Of a DNA stretch of 64,000 nt, positions 16,298 to 25,937 are shown piece after piece. The translations under genes and the position numbers were made by a program. The notes under the pieces are model-generated. The model was not told the origin of the DNA and did not search any database. It was given only the letters and a program-made list of their open reading frames with translations. Origin of the DNA: Oceanobacter kriegii DSM 6294 (lineage in GTDB: Bacteria > Pseudomonadota > Gammaproteobacteria > Pseudomonadales > Oceanobacteraceae); contig NZ_AUGV01000009.1 of the NCBI RefSeq assembly GCF_000422845.1, forward strand, positions 124,001-188,000. The letters are read 5' to 3'. The first letter of the stretch is position 1; every line of letters starts with the position of its first letter.

Positions 16298-16882
16298 GGT
16301 AATTCCTTCATTATTGTTGTGTGGGCCGTCGACCGTAACGATCACGGCAGGCGCCTTTTGTATTTGAGACTCTTATATTTGAGACTTCGAGTATCGAGGC
16401 TCAGAGTTTCTGAAGCCTGAGACTCTGGACTCATGGCGAGAACGTTTGGGCCGTGCTCCTGATCAGGGTGTTAGCAAGGCTAATGCCAGCTTTGTTGTTC
16501 GCCCGTTGGATTCAGCAGCCTGTGGACAGTTGGAGGCTGTTAGAGGCAGGCCAGTGACGCCGCTGACCGCGCGTCTGACCGTGTTTCGGCCGCTGCTCTG
16601 GTAGATGTTCGGGTAGATGTTCAGACAGCTGGCTTATGTATCAACAGGTAACCACACACGGAGCTGGGTGGCGTCGCACGTCGATACGAGCCGGAAGCTC
16701 AGTGGAAAGTAGCCTTGCTGGTACGTCTGGTAACTGAAAAGTTGATTTCCACAGCCATGACTCACACACTCGTCAATGGCCGACCCAATGGCCGACCCAA
16801 TGGCCGACATTGACGGGCATGTCGTCGGTTCTGCTCCGGTTTGGCAGAAGTTGGCCCCACACTGGCATAGCAATGGATCGGA
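16298..16882. other. Divergent intergenic region hupE-hupT with direct repeats
   Basis: It holds two direct repeats TATTTGAGACT (16361-16371, 16376-16386), a 12-bp unit CAATGGCCGACC repeated three times (16774-16809, last unit ending A), and a repeated GGTAGATGTTC (about 16601-16625). No sigma-54 site with TGG-N8-TTGC spacing was found in front of hupT, unlike the two other hup promoters. Confidence 0.6.
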
Positions 16883-18298
16883 ATGGTTATGGCTCGATTG
16901 AGCACAGACGTTATGACGAAAACAGATCAGGTGACAGACGCTGCGCTTCCTCGTACCGGTGAGGATGCCTGGCTCAGTGTGATCCAGAAAATGGACGAAG
17001 CCTACGCCGACCTGGTGGACTACCAGGTGCAGGTGGAAGAACAGAACGTTGAGCTGGAAGAGTCGCGCACCTTCTTCGATGGTGTGTTGGCGGCCATGAG
17101 CGACGTATTGATTGCCTGTGACCACGAAGGTCGTATCCAGCAAGTCAACCGGGCCTGTGAAGAACTGACTGGTAAAACCGGCGCCATGCTGGCCGGAGAG
17201 TCGATTGTTACGCTGGTTGCGGAAGTAAGCCGACCGGTGCTGAAAGATTGCATGAACCGGGTTCGTCACGAAGCCATTCGGGATCAGGAACTGATGCTGA
17301 CCGGCGCCGATGGCCCGGTGCCGATGGCATTGAATTGCTCGCCGCGTTTTAACAAGCGCGGTCGACTGATTGGCGTTGTGGTCGCCGGACGACCGTTAGG
17401 TGAATTGCAAAAAGCCTTCAAGGAATTGAACGAAGCCCACGCTGAGCTCAAGGTCGCTCAGGAGCGGCTGGTGCAGGCCGAAAAAATGGCATCGCTGGGC
17501 CGACTGGTGGCGGGGGTTGCCCATGAACTCAACAATCCGATCAGCTTTGTGTACGGCAATATGCACGCCCTGCAACGTTACACCCGTCGTCTGGTGCAGT
17601 ATTTCGACACGGTACAAAGCGGTGCCAGCCGCGATGCCTTGCGGCAAATGCGTGAAGAGCTGCGCATCGACAAGGCCATTGCCGATCTTGATTCTCTGGT
17701 AGAAGGCACGCTGGAAGGCGCGGATCGGGTGCGGGAAATCGTCAACGACCTGAAGCAGTTTTCTTCGACCCAGCGCAGCGAAAAACTGCCCTACGACCTG
17801 GTGCATGTGGCGCAGTCTGCATTGCACTGGATTCTGAAAGAACATCCCAAGGTACAGGTAGAGCGCGATTTACCCGATCAGTTAATGGGGCAGGGCCATG
17901 CTGGTCAGATTCATCAGGTGGTGGTGAATCTGGTACAGAATGCGGTCGACGCCATTCGCTATCAGGATGACGCCCGGCTGACGATTCGGGCAGGCAGCTT
18001 GCCTGCCTCGGCGGCCTCACCGGAGCAATGCGATATGCTCTGGCTGGAAGTGGCCGACAACGGCGCGGGTATTTCTGAACAGGATCAGGCTCATGTTTTT
18101 GACCCTTTCTTCACCACCAAACCGCCGGGGCAGGGAACTGGTCTGGGGCTGTCGATCAGTTACGGCATTGTGCGTGAGCACGGCGGTACTCTGACCATCC
18201 AAAACGGTGAACAGGGCGGTGCAATTGCCCGGCTGGAACTGCCGGTGCAGCCGGTAGCCAGCGACGCCGAATCACGAGGTATTTATGGCCAGAGCTAA
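16883..18298 (+). CDS. hupT: H2-signalling sensor histidine kinase HupT/HoxJ
   Basis: A 471-residue cytoplasmic kinase without membrane helices. After a coiled segment comes a PAS domain (~60-170, FFDGVLAAMSDVLIACDHEGRIQQVNRACEELTG), then the H-box SLGRLVAGVAHELNNPISF with His214. The ATP-binding domain has QVVVNLVQNAVDAIR (N box), LEVADNGAGIS (G1), FDPFFTTKPPGQGTGLGLSI. Its gene overlaps hupU by 14 bp, the hupTUV order of Rhodobacter. In known systems the regulatory hydrogenase HupUV binds the kinase and H2 stops its action on HupR/HoxA. An ATG at 16889 is an alternative start. Confidence 0.9.
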   Translation: MVMARLSTDVMTKTDQVTDAALPRTGEDAWLSVIQKMDEAYADLVDYQVQVEEQNVELEESRTFFDGVLAAMSDVLIACDHEGRIQQVNRACEELTGKTGAMLAGESIVTLVAEVSRPVLKDCMNRVRHEAIRDQELMLTGADGPVPMALNCSPRFNKRGRLIGVVVAGRPLGELQKAFKELNEAHAELKVAQERLVQAEKMASLGRLVAGVAHELNNPISFVYGNMHALQRYTRRLVQYFDTVQSGASRDALRQMREELRIDKAIADLDSLVEGTLEGADRVREIVNDLKQFSSTQRSEKLPYDLVHVAQSALHWILKEHPKVQVERDLPDQLMGQGHAGQIHQVVVNLVQNAVDAIRYQDDARLTIRAGSLPASAASPEQCDMLWLEVADNGAGISEQDQAHVFDPFFTTKPPGQGTGLGLSISYGIVREHGGTLTIQNGEQGGAIARLELPVQPVASDAESRGIYGQS

Positions 18299-19289
18299 TT
18301 TACTGTGGCTGCAATCCGGTGGTTGTGGCGGTTGTACCATGTCGTTGCTGAACGCCGAACGCCCGGATCTGGTGTCGACGCTGGAAAACGCCGGTATTGA
18401 TATCCTCTGGCACCCCTCACTCAGCGAGCAAACCGGTGCCGAAGTGCAGGCTTTGCTGGAAAGCGTGATTGCCGGTGAAACCCCGTTGGATTTTCTCTGC
18501 ATTGAAGGTTCGATGCTGCGTGGCCCAGCCGGTACTGGCCGTTTTCACCTGCTGGGTGGCACCGGCATTCCAATGATCCAGTGGGTCAGTAAACTGGCCG
18601 AAAAAGCCCGCTACACCCTGGCCATTGGTTCCTGTGCGGCCTTTGGTGGTATCAGCTCCTCCTCCGATAACATTACCGACGCCACCGGTTTGCAGTTTGA
18701 AGGCGAACTGCGCGGCGGTTTGTTGGGCAGTGATTACAAAGCCAGTGGCGGCTTGCCGGTGGTGAACGTATCGGGCTGCCCAACGCACCCGGACTGGGTC
18801 ACCGAAACCCTGATGCAGCTGGTATTGGACGAAGGTCATGAAGACGACTTTGACGCCTTCTTCCGGCCGCGGTTATACACCGACCAACTGGTGCACCACG
18901 GCTGCAATCGCAACGAATATTACGAATACAAGGCCAGCGCCGAAGAGCCGGGGGACTTGGGCTGCATGATGGAGCACATGGGCTGCCTTGGTACTCAGGC
19001 CCATGCCGACTGCAACAGCCGCTTGTGGAATGGCGGAGGTTCCTGCACCCGGGCCGGACACGCGTGCATCAACTGCACCGCACCGGAGTTTGAAGAACCT
19101 CGGCAGTCGTTTGTCGAAACCCCGAAAATCGCCGGTATTCCGGTGGGCTTGCCGACTGATATGCCCAAGGCCTGGTTTGTGGCGTTGGCGTCGCTGTCGA
19201 AAGCCGCTACCCCGGAGCGTCTGAAAGAAAATGCCCGCTCCGACCACCTGATTTATCCGCCCACTCTGCATAAGAAGAATCACAAATGA
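18285..19289 (+). CDS. hupU: Regulatory [NiFe]-hydrogenase (H2 sensor) small subunit
   Basis: A 334-residue FeS-cluster subunit. LWLQSGGCGGCTMSLLNAERPD carries the CxxC of the proximal cluster; IGSCAAFGG, VNVSGCPTHPDW and later HHGCNRNEYYEY, LGCMMEHMGC, CTRAGHACINCTAPEF supply the other cluster ligands. There is no twin-arginine signal peptide, so it stays in the cytoplasm, a defining feature of HupU/HoxB sensors against energy-converting uptake subunits. Overlaps at both ends (14 bp with hupT, 4 bp with hupV) indicate one translationally coupled unit. The proximal motif has two Cys where hupS has three. Confidence 0.95.
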   Translation: MARANLLWLQSGGCGGCTMSLLNAERPDLVSTLENAGIDILWHPSLSEQTGAEVQALLESVIAGETPLDFLCIEGSMLRGPAGTGRFHLLGGTGIPMIQWVSKLAEKARYTLAIGSCAAFGGISSSSDNITDATGLQFEGELRGGLLGSDYKASGGLPVVNVSGCPTHPDWVTETLMQLVLDEGHEDDFDAFFRPRLYTDQLVHHGCNRNEYYEYKASAEEPGDLGCMMEHMGCLGTQAHADCNSRLWNGGGSCTRAGHACINCTAPEFEEPRQSFVETPKIAGIPVGLPTDMPKAWFVALASLSKAATPERLKENARSDHLIYPPTLHKKNHK

Positions 19290-20821
19290 GCGACAACACT
19301 CGCCGCTTACAGGTTGGTCCGTTCAACCGGGTTGAAGGTGACCTCGATATTCGACTGGATATCGCTACAGACACCAGCGATGCCAGTGGCAAGGGCAACG
19401 GCAAGGGTACGGGAACGGTAAACAGCGCCCGGGTGAACTCGACCCTGTTTCGGGGTTTTGAACAAATGCTGGTGGGCAAACCCGCCATGGATGCGCTGGT
19501 GTACACCCCACGTATTTGCGGCATTTGCTCGGTGGCGCAGTCCGTTGCCTGTGCCAATGCACTGGCCAACGCGGGCGGCGTGCAACCAACGGCCAACGGC
19601 ATTCGCAGCCAAAACCTGTTGCTGGCGAATGAATCCCTGACCGATTTGCTGACCCACTTCTATCTGTTTTTTATGCCCGATATGGCGCGGCCGGTTTACC
19701 AGCAGCAGAGCTGGTATGAACCAGTGGCCGAGCGCTTTCAGGCCATCAAGGGCAACGCCACCAAACAGGTGTTACCCGCTCGCGCCCAGTTTCTGCATCT
19801 GATGGGACTGATGGCCGGACATTGGCCGCACTCCATGGCCATTCAGCCCGGTGGCAGCAGCAAGGCCGTGACCCGTCAGGAACGGCTGCGGGTGATCTCG
19901 ATTCTGGCGGAGTTTCGCCGCTTTTTGGAAACCACTCTATTTGGTGCCGACCTCGATGCCATCAACGAGCTGGACTCGGTATCGGCATTGACCAACTGGG
20001 CGGCGCAAGACAGCTGGCAGTCTTCCGACCTGCGAACCTTCCTGCATCTGTCGGATCAGCTGACCTTCAGTCAGCTGGGACGCGCCACCGACAAACTGAT
20101 GAGCATGGGCAATTATCCACAGCCGGATCTTGCCGGTAGCAGCCTGTCGTTGCAGGTGAGCCGGGGGCTATGGCTGCCGACGGCAGGATTGCAGCCGCTT
20201 AATACCGACGCCATCAAGGAAGACGTCTCCCACAGCTGGGTGGAAGACGGTAGCGGTGCCGAGCATCCGGCCCAGGGCCATACCGAAGTGTCACTGGCCT
20301 CCAGCGAAAAGCCCCATGCCTACAGCTGGTGCAAGGCACCGCGTTTGAATGGCGAGGTCGTGGAAACCGGCGCACTGGCCCGGGCGGTGGTCAGTCAGCG
20401 ACCGCTGATGACCGAACTGATGCAGCAACAAGGCGCGACCGTACACACCCGCATGCTGGCGCGTTTGCTGGAGCTGGCGTGGATGCTGCCCCAAATGCAG
20501 CAATGGGCCAAAGACCTGCAAGTTGATCAGCCCTACTGCAACAACACAGCACTGGCCAAAGAGGGCGAAGGCGCGGCCATGATGGAAGCCGCCCGGGGCT
20601 CGCTGGGCCATTGGATTCGGCTAAAAAACGGTCGTATCAGCCACTACCAGATTGTCGCGCCCACCACCTGGAATTTCTCCCCTCGCGATGAACAAGGCCA
20701 ACCCGGCCCGCTGGAGCAGGCGTTAGAAGGTGCCCCCGTGATGGCCGCTGAAAAAGACCCTATTGCCGTTCAGCACATCGTCCGCAGCTTCGACCCGTGC
20801 ATGGTGTGTACGGTGCATTGA
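19286..20821 (+). CDS. hupV: Regulatory [NiFe]-hydrogenase (H2 sensor) large subunit
   Basis: A 511-residue subunit that binds the NiFe site through RICGIC (C78, C81) and DPCMVC (C505, C508). It ends exactly at ..CMVCTVH, with no residues after the terminal His. Large subunits of working hydrogenases carry a C-terminal extension removed by a protease; its absence is typical of sensor hydrogenases (HupV/HoxC), which therefore mature without HupD. A Gly/Lys-rich insertion (DASGKGNGKGTGT, ~32-44) lies in an early loop. It overlaps hupU by 4 bp. Sensor activity is inferred from family, context and these features. Confidence 0.95.
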   Translation: MSDNTRRLQVGPFNRVEGDLDIRLDIATDTSDASGKGNGKGTGTVNSARVNSTLFRGFEQMLVGKPAMDALVYTPRICGICSVAQSVACANALANAGGVQPTANGIRSQNLLLANESLTDLLTHFYLFFMPDMARPVYQQQSWYEPVAERFQAIKGNATKQVLPARAQFLHLMGLMAGHWPHSMAIQPGGSSKAVTRQERLRVISILAEFRRFLETTLFGADLDAINELDSVSALTNWAAQDSWQSSDLRTFLHLSDQLTFSQLGRATDKLMSMGNYPQPDLAGSSLSLQVSRGLWLPTAGLQPLNTDAIKEDVSHSWVEDGSGAEHPAQGHTEVSLASSEKPHAYSWCKAPRLNGEVVETGALARAVVSQRPLMTELMQQQGATVHTRMLARLLELAWMLPQMQQWAKDLQVDQPYCNNTALAKEGEGAAMMEAARGSLGHWIRLKNGRISHYQIVAPTTWNFSPRDEQGQPGPLEQALEGAPVMAAEKDPIAVQHIVRSFDPCMVCTVH

Positions 20822-20842
20822 GGCATGGTGTATCAAGGCGCG

Positions 20843-20882
20843 CGTCAGATGGCACCCGCTTCGCGGGTTTGTCTGACCTACG
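20843..20882. repeat. REP-like dispersed palindrome, copy B
   Basis: CGTCAGAT..GTCTGACCTACG with an inner ACCCGCTTCGCGGGT stem. Its ends match copies A (8561-8600) and C (45872-45912), while the inner loop differs. It lies 22 bp after hupV, between the sensor and structural hydrogenase operons. Confidence 0.7.
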
Positions 20883-21071
20883 TGACTCAGCTACATCACT
20901 TATCTCGCTGACTGCTCTGGAAAGCTTCGTTTTTTGAGCCGCTCTGGAAAGCGGCTATCCACATGCCGTTCCGGGTCGCTATTTCGTGCTGGCTTGACTG
21001 CTTCTTCTGCTGCAAATCAACTTTCCGGTTTGTGTCTTAACTGTCTTTTTGTTTTTGAATTATCCCCGGTT

Positions 21072-21095
21072 CTGTTTTCTCCAAATCCTGTAACC
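21072..21095 (+). promoter_or_regulatory. Shared upstream element before hupS (probable HupR site)
   Basis: The blocks CTGTTT, CTCCAAA and CCTGTAACC recur almost unchanged at 33667-33688 before hupD and were not noticed elsewhere. The element ends 26 bp before a sigma-54 -24 box, close for an enhancer but in the right place to mark the hup regulon. Binding by HupR is inferred; the published R. capsulatus site TTG-N5-CAA is not exactly present. Confidence 0.55.
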
Positions 21096-21121
21096 ATCTG
21101 ATTTTATTGAATAAATGTTCT

Positions 21122-21137
21122 TGGTTCGGTTCTTGCT
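21122..21137 (+). promoter_or_regulatory. Sigma-54 promoter of hupSLC
   Basis: TGGTTC-GGTTC-TTGCT keeps the GG and GC of the -24/-12 consensus (TGGCAC-N5-TTGCA) at exact spacing. It lies 100 bp upstream of the hupS start. The gene for a suitable activator, HupR with a GAFTGA motif, is in the same locus. Confidence 0.7.
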
Positions 21138-21236
21138 GAGGCAAGCGGTGCAACGCATATAACGATAACAACCACCCTGGAAGGTTTCTTTTCAGCCCTT
21201 CTTACCGTGAGTGGTTCGGACGCCAGAGGACACCGC

Positions 21237-22349
21237 ATGTCTCAGATTGAAACCTTCTATGAAGTAATGCGGCGACAGGGGATTACCCGACGCAGCTTTC
21301 TCAAGTATTGCAGCCTGACCGCTGCTGCTCTGGGCCTTGGCCCAAGCTTTGTTCCGCAGATTGCCAACGCCATGGAAAACAAACCGCGCACACCGGTGCT
21401 GTGGTTGCATGGTCTGGAATGTACCTGCTGTTCAGAGTCCTTTATTCGATCCGCACACCCGTTAGTTAAAGACGTGGTGCTGTCGATGATCTCACTGGAC
21501 TACGACGACACCTTGATGGCGGCTGCCGGTCATCAGGCTGAAGCCGCCCTCGAAGAAACCATGAAAAAGTACAAGGGCGAATACATTCTGGCGGTGGAAG
21601 GTAACCCGCCGCTGAACGAAGACGGCATGTTCTGCATCGTTGGCGGTAAGCCATTCCTCGATCAGCTTAAGCACGCCGCCAAAGATGCCAAGGCGATCAT
21701 TGCCTGGGGTTCCTGCGCCAGCTGGGGCTGTGTGCAAGCCGCTCGTCCGAACCCGACCCAGGCAGTGCCGATTCACAAGGTGATCACCGACAAGCCAATC
21801 ATCAAGGTGCCGGGTTGCCCGCCAATCGCCGAGGTGATGACTGGCGTAATCACTTATATGCTGACCTTTGGCAAGCTGCCGGAACTCGACCGTCAGGGCC
21901 GTCCGAAGATGTTTTACGGCCAGCGTATTCACGACAAATGTTACCGCCGTCCGCATTTCGATGCTGGCCAGTTTGTGGAGCAGTGGGACGACGAAGCCGC
22001 TCGCAAGGGCTACTGCCTGTACAAGGTCGGCTGCAAAGGCCCAACCACCTATAACGCCTGTTCGACCATTCGCTGGAACGAAGGGGTGTCGTTCCCAATT
22101 CAGGCCGGTCACGGTTGTATTGGCTGCTCTGAAGACGGTTTCTGGGACAAGGGTTCCTTCTACGACCGTCTGAGCAATATTCCGCAGTTTGGCATTGAGA
22201 AAAACGCCGACGAAATCGGTACCGCCGTTGCTGGTGGTGTGGGGGCGGCCATTGCTGCCCACGCGGCTGTCAGCGCCCTGAAGCAGGCCTCTCGCAAAGA
22301 CACCAAACCCCAGGATTCCACCAAGAAAGAACATGAGGATCACGCATGA
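21237..22349 (+). CDS. hupS: Uptake [NiFe]-hydrogenase small subunit, O2-tolerant type
   Basis: A 370-residue FeS subunit of a membrane-bound group 1d-type enzyme. The start at 21237 gives a Tat signal ([26 protein letters not shown] at 18-23). The proximal-cluster region has LECTCCSES (C62, C64, C65), WGSCASWGC (C160, C165) and VPGCPP (C194): six cysteines instead of the usual four, the signature of the 4Fe-3S cluster of O2-tolerant enzymes. [10 protein letters not shown] and [16 protein letters not shown] bind the other clusters. The C-terminus has a hydrophobic anchor (~320-345), then a Lys/Asp/Glu/His tail. It overlaps hupL by 4 bp. Confidence 0.97.
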   Translation: MSQIETFYEVMRRQGITRRSFLKYCSLTAAALGLGPSFVPQIANAMENKPRTPVLWLHGLECTCCSESFIRSAHPLVKDVVLSMISLDYDDTLMAAAGHQAEAALEETMKKYKGEYILAVEGNPPLNEDGMFCIVGGKPFLDQLKHAAKDAKAIIAWGSCASWGCVQAARPNPTQAVPIHKVITDKPIIKVPGCPPIAEVMTGVITYMLTFGKLPELDRQGRPKMFYGQRIHDKCYRRPHFDAGQFVEQWDDEAARKGYCLYKVGCKGPTTYNACSTIRWNEGVSFPIQAGHGCIGCSEDGFWDKGSFYDRLSNIPQFGIEKNADEIGTAVAGGVGAAIAAHAAVSALKQASRKDTKPQDSTKKEHEDHA

Positions 22350-24157
22350 ACACACCACTGAACGCCAGTCAGCTGGATAACAGCGGCCGCCGGGTGGTGG
22401 TCGATCCGGTGACCCGCATTGAAGGTCACATGCGTTGCGAAGTGAACGTTGACGAGAACAACATCATTCGTAACGCCGTTTCTACCGGCACCATGTGGCG
22501 TGGTCTGGAAGTGATTCTGAAAGGCCGTGACCCACGCGATGCCTGGGCTTTTGTTGAACGTATCTGTGGTGTGTGTACCGGTTGTCACGCGCTGACGTCC
22601 GTACGCGCGGTAGAAGATGCGTTGGGCATCGACATTCCGCTCAACGCTCACATTATCCGTCACCTGATGGACAAGGCGCTGAACATCCATGATCACGTGG
22701 TGCACTTCTATCACCTGCACGCGCTGGACTGGATCAACCCGGTAAACGCGCTGAAGGCCGACCCCAAAGCTACCTCTGAACTGCAAAAAATGGTCTCTCC
22801 GGCCCACGCCAAGTCTTCGCCGGGCTACTTCCGTGACATTCAGAACCGCATCAAGAAGTTTGTGCAGTCCGGCCAGTTGGGTCTGTTTGCCAACGGTTAC
22901 TGGGATAACCCGGCGTACAAGTGTCCACCGGAAGCCGATCTGATGGCGGTGGCGCATTACCTTGAAGCGCTGGATATGCAGAAAGAGATCGTCAAGGTAC
23001 ACACCATTTTTGGTGGCAAGAACCCGCACCCGAACTATCTGGTGGGCGGTGTGGCCTGTGCCATTAACCTCGATGACGTTGGTGCTGCCGGTGCGCCAGT
23101 GAACATGGTGAGCCTGAACTTCGTGCTGGCACGTATTCAGGAAGCGCAGGAGTTCATCAAGAACGTCTACATTCCTGACGTCATGGCCATTGCCGGTATC
23201 TACAAGGATTGGTTGTACGGTGGCGGTCTGGCGGCTGAAAACGTGATGTCCTACGGTACCCATACCGTGGTGCCAGGCGACAAGTCCACCGACTTACTGC
23301 CAGCCGGTGCCATCATCGGCGGTAACTGGAACGAGATCCACGAAGTGGATGTGCGTGACCCATCACAGGTACAGGAATTTGTTGACCACTCCTGGTACAC
23401 CTACGCCGATGGCGCAAAAGGGTTGCACCCATGGGATGGCCAGACCGACCAGCCAAGCTTCGAGCTGGGGCCAAACACCAAGGGCACCAAAACCGACATT
23501 AAAGAGCTGGACGAAGCCCACAAGTACAGCTGGATCAAGGCACCACGCTGGAAGGGTCATGCGATGGAAGTGGGGCCACTGCCTCGCTACATCATCGCCT
23601 ACATTGCTGGTAAGGATTACGTCCGCGACCAGGTGGATCGCTCGCTGGCGGCCTTCAACCAGAACAACGGCCTAGACCTGAACCTGAAGCAGTTCCTGCC
23701 GACCACACTGGGTCGTACCCTGGCCCGTGCGCTGGACGCCGAGCTGTGCGCCGACTCCATGATTGATGACTGGAACCAGCTGGTTCAGAACATCAAGGCC
23801 GGTGACTCTTCCACAGCCAACGTTGAAAAATGGGACCCATCCACCTGGCCAAAAGAAGCCAAAGGTGTGGGCATCAACGAAGCGCCGCGTGGTGCGCTGG
23901 GCCACTGGATCAAGATCAAGGACGGCAAGATCGAGAACTATCAGGCCGTGGTGCCGACCACCTGGAATGGTTCTCCTCGTGACTCCGAAGGCAACATCGG
24001 TGCGTTTGAAGCCTCGCTGCTGAACACCCCGATGGAGCGCCCGGACGAACCGGTTGAAATCCTCCGTACCCTGCACAGCTTTGACCCTTGCCTGGCGTGT
24101 TCTACCCACGTGATGGCACCGGACGGTCAGGAGCTGAGCAAGGTGAAAATCCGCTGA
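22346..24157 (+). CDS. hupL: Uptake [NiFe]-hydrogenase large subunit
   Basis: A 603-residue catalytic subunit that splits H2 at a NiFe(CN)2CO site. Ligands are in RICGVCTGC (C74, C77) and [10 protein letters not shown] (C582, C585). Fifteen residues follow His588 ([15 protein letters not shown]), the extension that the HupD protease removes after nickel insertion. The N-terminal [17 protein letters not shown] block is typical. The sequence resembles R. eutropha HoxG throughout. It is exported folded, riding on the HupS Tat signal. The gene is coupled to hupS and followed after 64 bp by hupC. Confidence 0.98.
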   Translation: MNTPLNASQLDNSGRRVVVDPVTRIEGHMRCEVNVDENNIIRNAVSTGTMWRGLEVILKGRDPRDAWAFVERICGVCTGCHALTSVRAVEDALGIDIPLNAHIIRHLMDKALNIHDHVVHFYHLHALDWINPVNALKADPKATSELQKMVSPAHAKSSPGYFRDIQNRIKKFVQSGQLGLFANGYWDNPAYKCPPEADLMAVAHYLEALDMQKEIVKVHTIFGGKNPHPNYLVGGVACAINLDDVGAAGAPVNMVSLNFVLARIQEAQEFIKNVYIPDVMAIAGIYKDWLYGGGLAAENVMSYGTHTVVPGDKSTDLLPAGAIIGGNWNEIHEVDVRDPSQVQEFVDHSWYTYADGAKGLHPWDGQTDQPSFELGPNTKGTKTDIKELDEAHKYSWIKAPRWKGHAMEVGPLPRYIIAYIAGKDYVRDQVDRSLAAFNQNNGLDLNLKQFLPTTLGRTLARALDAELCADSMIDDWNQLVQNIKAGDSSTANVEKWDPSTWPKEAKGVGINEAPRGALGHWIKIKDGKIENYQAVVPTTWNGSPRDSEGNIGAFEASLLNTPMERPDEPVEILRTLHSFDPCLACSTHVMAPDGQELSKVKIR

Positions 24158-24221
24158 AACCGGAGTCGGTAACACCCGTTAGCTTTTGGCTTGCGGGTGT
24201 ACCACTGACAGGAGAAAGGTT

Positions 24222-24998
24222 ATGTCTGAACAAAGCATAAAAACCAACGACGTACCGGCTGCAGCAGTGTCCGCTTCCACCACAACCCAGGTCGAAGACC
24301 CGACCGTTCAGGGAGAACAGGTACGCCGTCAAACCGCCGTGTTCGTTTACGAATGGCCGCTGCGGTTGTGGCACTGGGTGACGGTGCTGTGCATCATCGT
24401 GCTGTGCGTGACCGGCTATTTCATCGGCTCGCCACTGCCCACCATGCCGGGCGAAGCCATGGATAACTACCTGATGGGCTACATCCGCTTTGCCCATTTT
24501 GCCGCAGGCTACGTCTTTGCCATTGCCTTCGTTGGCCGAGTGTACTGGGCCTTCGTGGGTAACCATCATGCTCGTGAACTGTTTATTGTGCCGATCCACA
24601 AGAAGAAGTGGTGGGGCGAGCTGTTTCACGAACTACGCTGGTACATGTTCATCGAGAAAACCCCGAAGAAATACATCGGCCACAACCCGATGGGCCAGCT
24701 GGCGATGTTCAGCTTCTTCGTGATTGGCACCATCTTCATGATCGTCACCGGCTTTGCGCTGTACGGTGAAGGTTTGGGTGTGGGCAGCTGGGCCGACCGC
24801 TGGTTTGGCTGGGTGATCCCGCTGATGGGCCAAAGCCAGGATGTGCACACATGGCACCACCTGGGCATGTGGTACATCATCGTCTTCGTCATGACCCACG
24901 TGTACGTGGCGATTCGTGAAGACATCATGTCGCGCCAGTCGCTGATTTCCACCATGGTAGGTGGATGGAGAATGTTCAAGGACGACAAGCCAGACTGA
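24222..24998 (+). CDS. hupC: Hydrogenase cytochrome b subunit
   Basis: A 258-residue b-type cytochrome that passes electrons from the hydrogenase to quinone. An extended polar N-terminus (~1-37) precedes four membrane helices; His residues in PLRLWHWVTVLCI, YIRFAHFAAGYVFA and TWHHLGMWYIIVFVMTHVYVAIRED fit the two haem b sites of HupC/HoxZ/HyaC. AGGAGAAAGG precedes ATG 24222, so this start is preferred to upstream in-frame ATG 24186. In related clusters hupD follows directly; here 8.8 kb of unrelated DNA intervenes. Confidence 0.95.
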   Translation: MSEQSIKTNDVPAAAVSASTTTQVEDPTVQGEQVRRQTAVFVYEWPLRLWHWVTVLCIIVLCVTGYFIGSPLPTMPGEAMDNYLMGYIRFAHFAAGYVFAIAFVGRVYWAFVGNHHARELFIVPIHKKKWWGELFHELRWYMFIEKTPKKYIGHNPMGQLAMFSFFVIGTIFMIVTGFALYGEGLGVGSWADRWFGWVIPLMGQSQDVHTWHHLGMWYIIVFVMTHVYVAIREDIMSRQSLISTMVGGWRMFKDDKPD

Positions 24999-25022
24999 GC
25001 GTTCGTAGCTACTGCTTGTCTT

Positions 25023-25060
25023 GTAGGAGCGAATTTATTCGCGAATGAATTCGCTCCTAC
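25023..25060. repeat. REP-like palindrome (GTAGGAGCGAATT type)
   Basis: GTAGGAGCGAATT and AATTCGCTCCTAC form a 13-bp perfect stem around TATTCGCGAATG, 24 bp after hupC. A half copy (TCGCGAATAAATTCGCTCCTACA) lies at 45927-45949. Similar GTAGGAGCGA elements are well-known REPs of pseudomonads. Confidence 0.8.
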
Positions 25061-25148
25061 TTGAGCCGCCTGGAGCATGCGACCGCTTTATTCTGGCGCC
25101 GGGAGCGCGGGCCGCTGGCCCGCCTTTCCCAAATCACACGGTGCTCTC

Positions 25149-25502
25149 GTGACAACCAACAAGGTAACAGCCATCAATACCGCAACGGCCATCAAACCGC
25201 TGACTTCCGCCATTCGCAAACCTGCCGCTTTCCCGATGCGCAAACCCGAGCATCCCGGCGTCTTCCTGCAGCGTTGTTACCTGACCCCGCTGGGTATTTC
25301 CCAATCCGACCTTGCCCGCATCCTCGGCGTTTCCCGCCGTCGGGTGAACGAAATCGTCAACGGCCAGCGCGCCATCAGCGCCGATACCGCCCTCAAACTG
25401 GCTGCCCACTTCAACACTACGCCCATGTTCTGGCTGGAAAAACAGCAGTTGTGGGAGCTGTACCGGGCGCTGCACTCGAACCCGCCTGTTAATCTGCGCT
25501 AG
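25149..25502 (+). CDS. HigA-type antitoxin/XRE regulator without a visible toxin
   Basis: About 117 residues from GTG 25149; ATG 25232 is an alternative, and neither has a good ribosome site. The core HPGVFLQRCYLTPLGISQSDLARILGVSRRRVNEIVNGQRAISADTALKLAAHFNTTPMFWLEKQQLWELYRA matches the HigA/VapI addiction-module antidote family. It is an XRE helix-turn-helix followed by the FW..LQ..Y/WDL segment. A HigB toxin would normally precede it, but the upstream DNA holds only a REP element and no RelE-like frame. It may be an orphan or a plain regulator. Its TAG stop forms the left edge of a MITE. Confidence 0.75.
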   Translation: MTTNKVTAINTATAIKPLTSAIRKPAAFPMRKPEHPGVFLQRCYLTPLGISQSDLARILGVSRRRVNEIVNGQRAISADTALKLAAHFNTTPMFWLEKQQLWELYRALHSNPPVNLR

Positions 25503-25767
25503 GGACCCTCTGAAAAACTCGGTGCCCGCTCTGGATGACATGGCGAAGCTGAATCACGAAGCTGATTTGCAGTCCTGACGGGTCAAGTCAAAAATCAGCG
25601 ACACAGAGTCAGCAATGCCCCGCCATCCCCGTAGGGCGCGGCCTGCAGCCCGCCAGAACGGTGTTGGCGAATTTGAAAAGGACCCGTCATTTCGCTGCAT
25701 TCGCCGCCTTGTTCTGACAACCTGCAGGACACGCGCAGAGCTGTGCAGAGTTTTTCAGAGGGTCCCT
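25501..25767. mobile_element. 267-bp MITE, copy 1
   Basis: Perfect 20-bp terminal inverted repeats AGGGACCCTCTGAAAAACTC (25501-25520, complement at 25748-25767) enclose non-coding DNA. The flanks read CTAG on both sides (25499-25502 and 25766-25769), so a CTAG target duplication of the YTAR type used by the IS5 group is likely. The interior is clearly homologous to copy 2 at 36544-36810, with shared blocks such as CCTGACGGGTCAAGTCAAAA, GCGACACAGAGTC and CGTCATTTCGCTGCATTCG, but the TIRs differ. It carries no transposase, so it is non-autonomous. Confidence 0.9.
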
Positions 25768-25937
25768 AGTAACACACTGCGCCAATACTGCTTTGGTACA
25801 CATTTCAGCGTTTTATCAACAACGATGGTGGCATAGGAGCGACTTGTTACCGCTGGCTATACTCAACTGACGGGGCGCGTCAGTGGCGAGCCCTTGCCTA
25901 TACAACCAATGCAGCCAATAACAACAACGAAGCGCCT

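Noticed and set aside
21013-21110. IHF site and TTG-N5-CAA HupR site before hupS
   Set aside because: AATCAACTTTCCGG and the TTT-N4-CAA stretch are only partial matches, so neither was listed as a feature.
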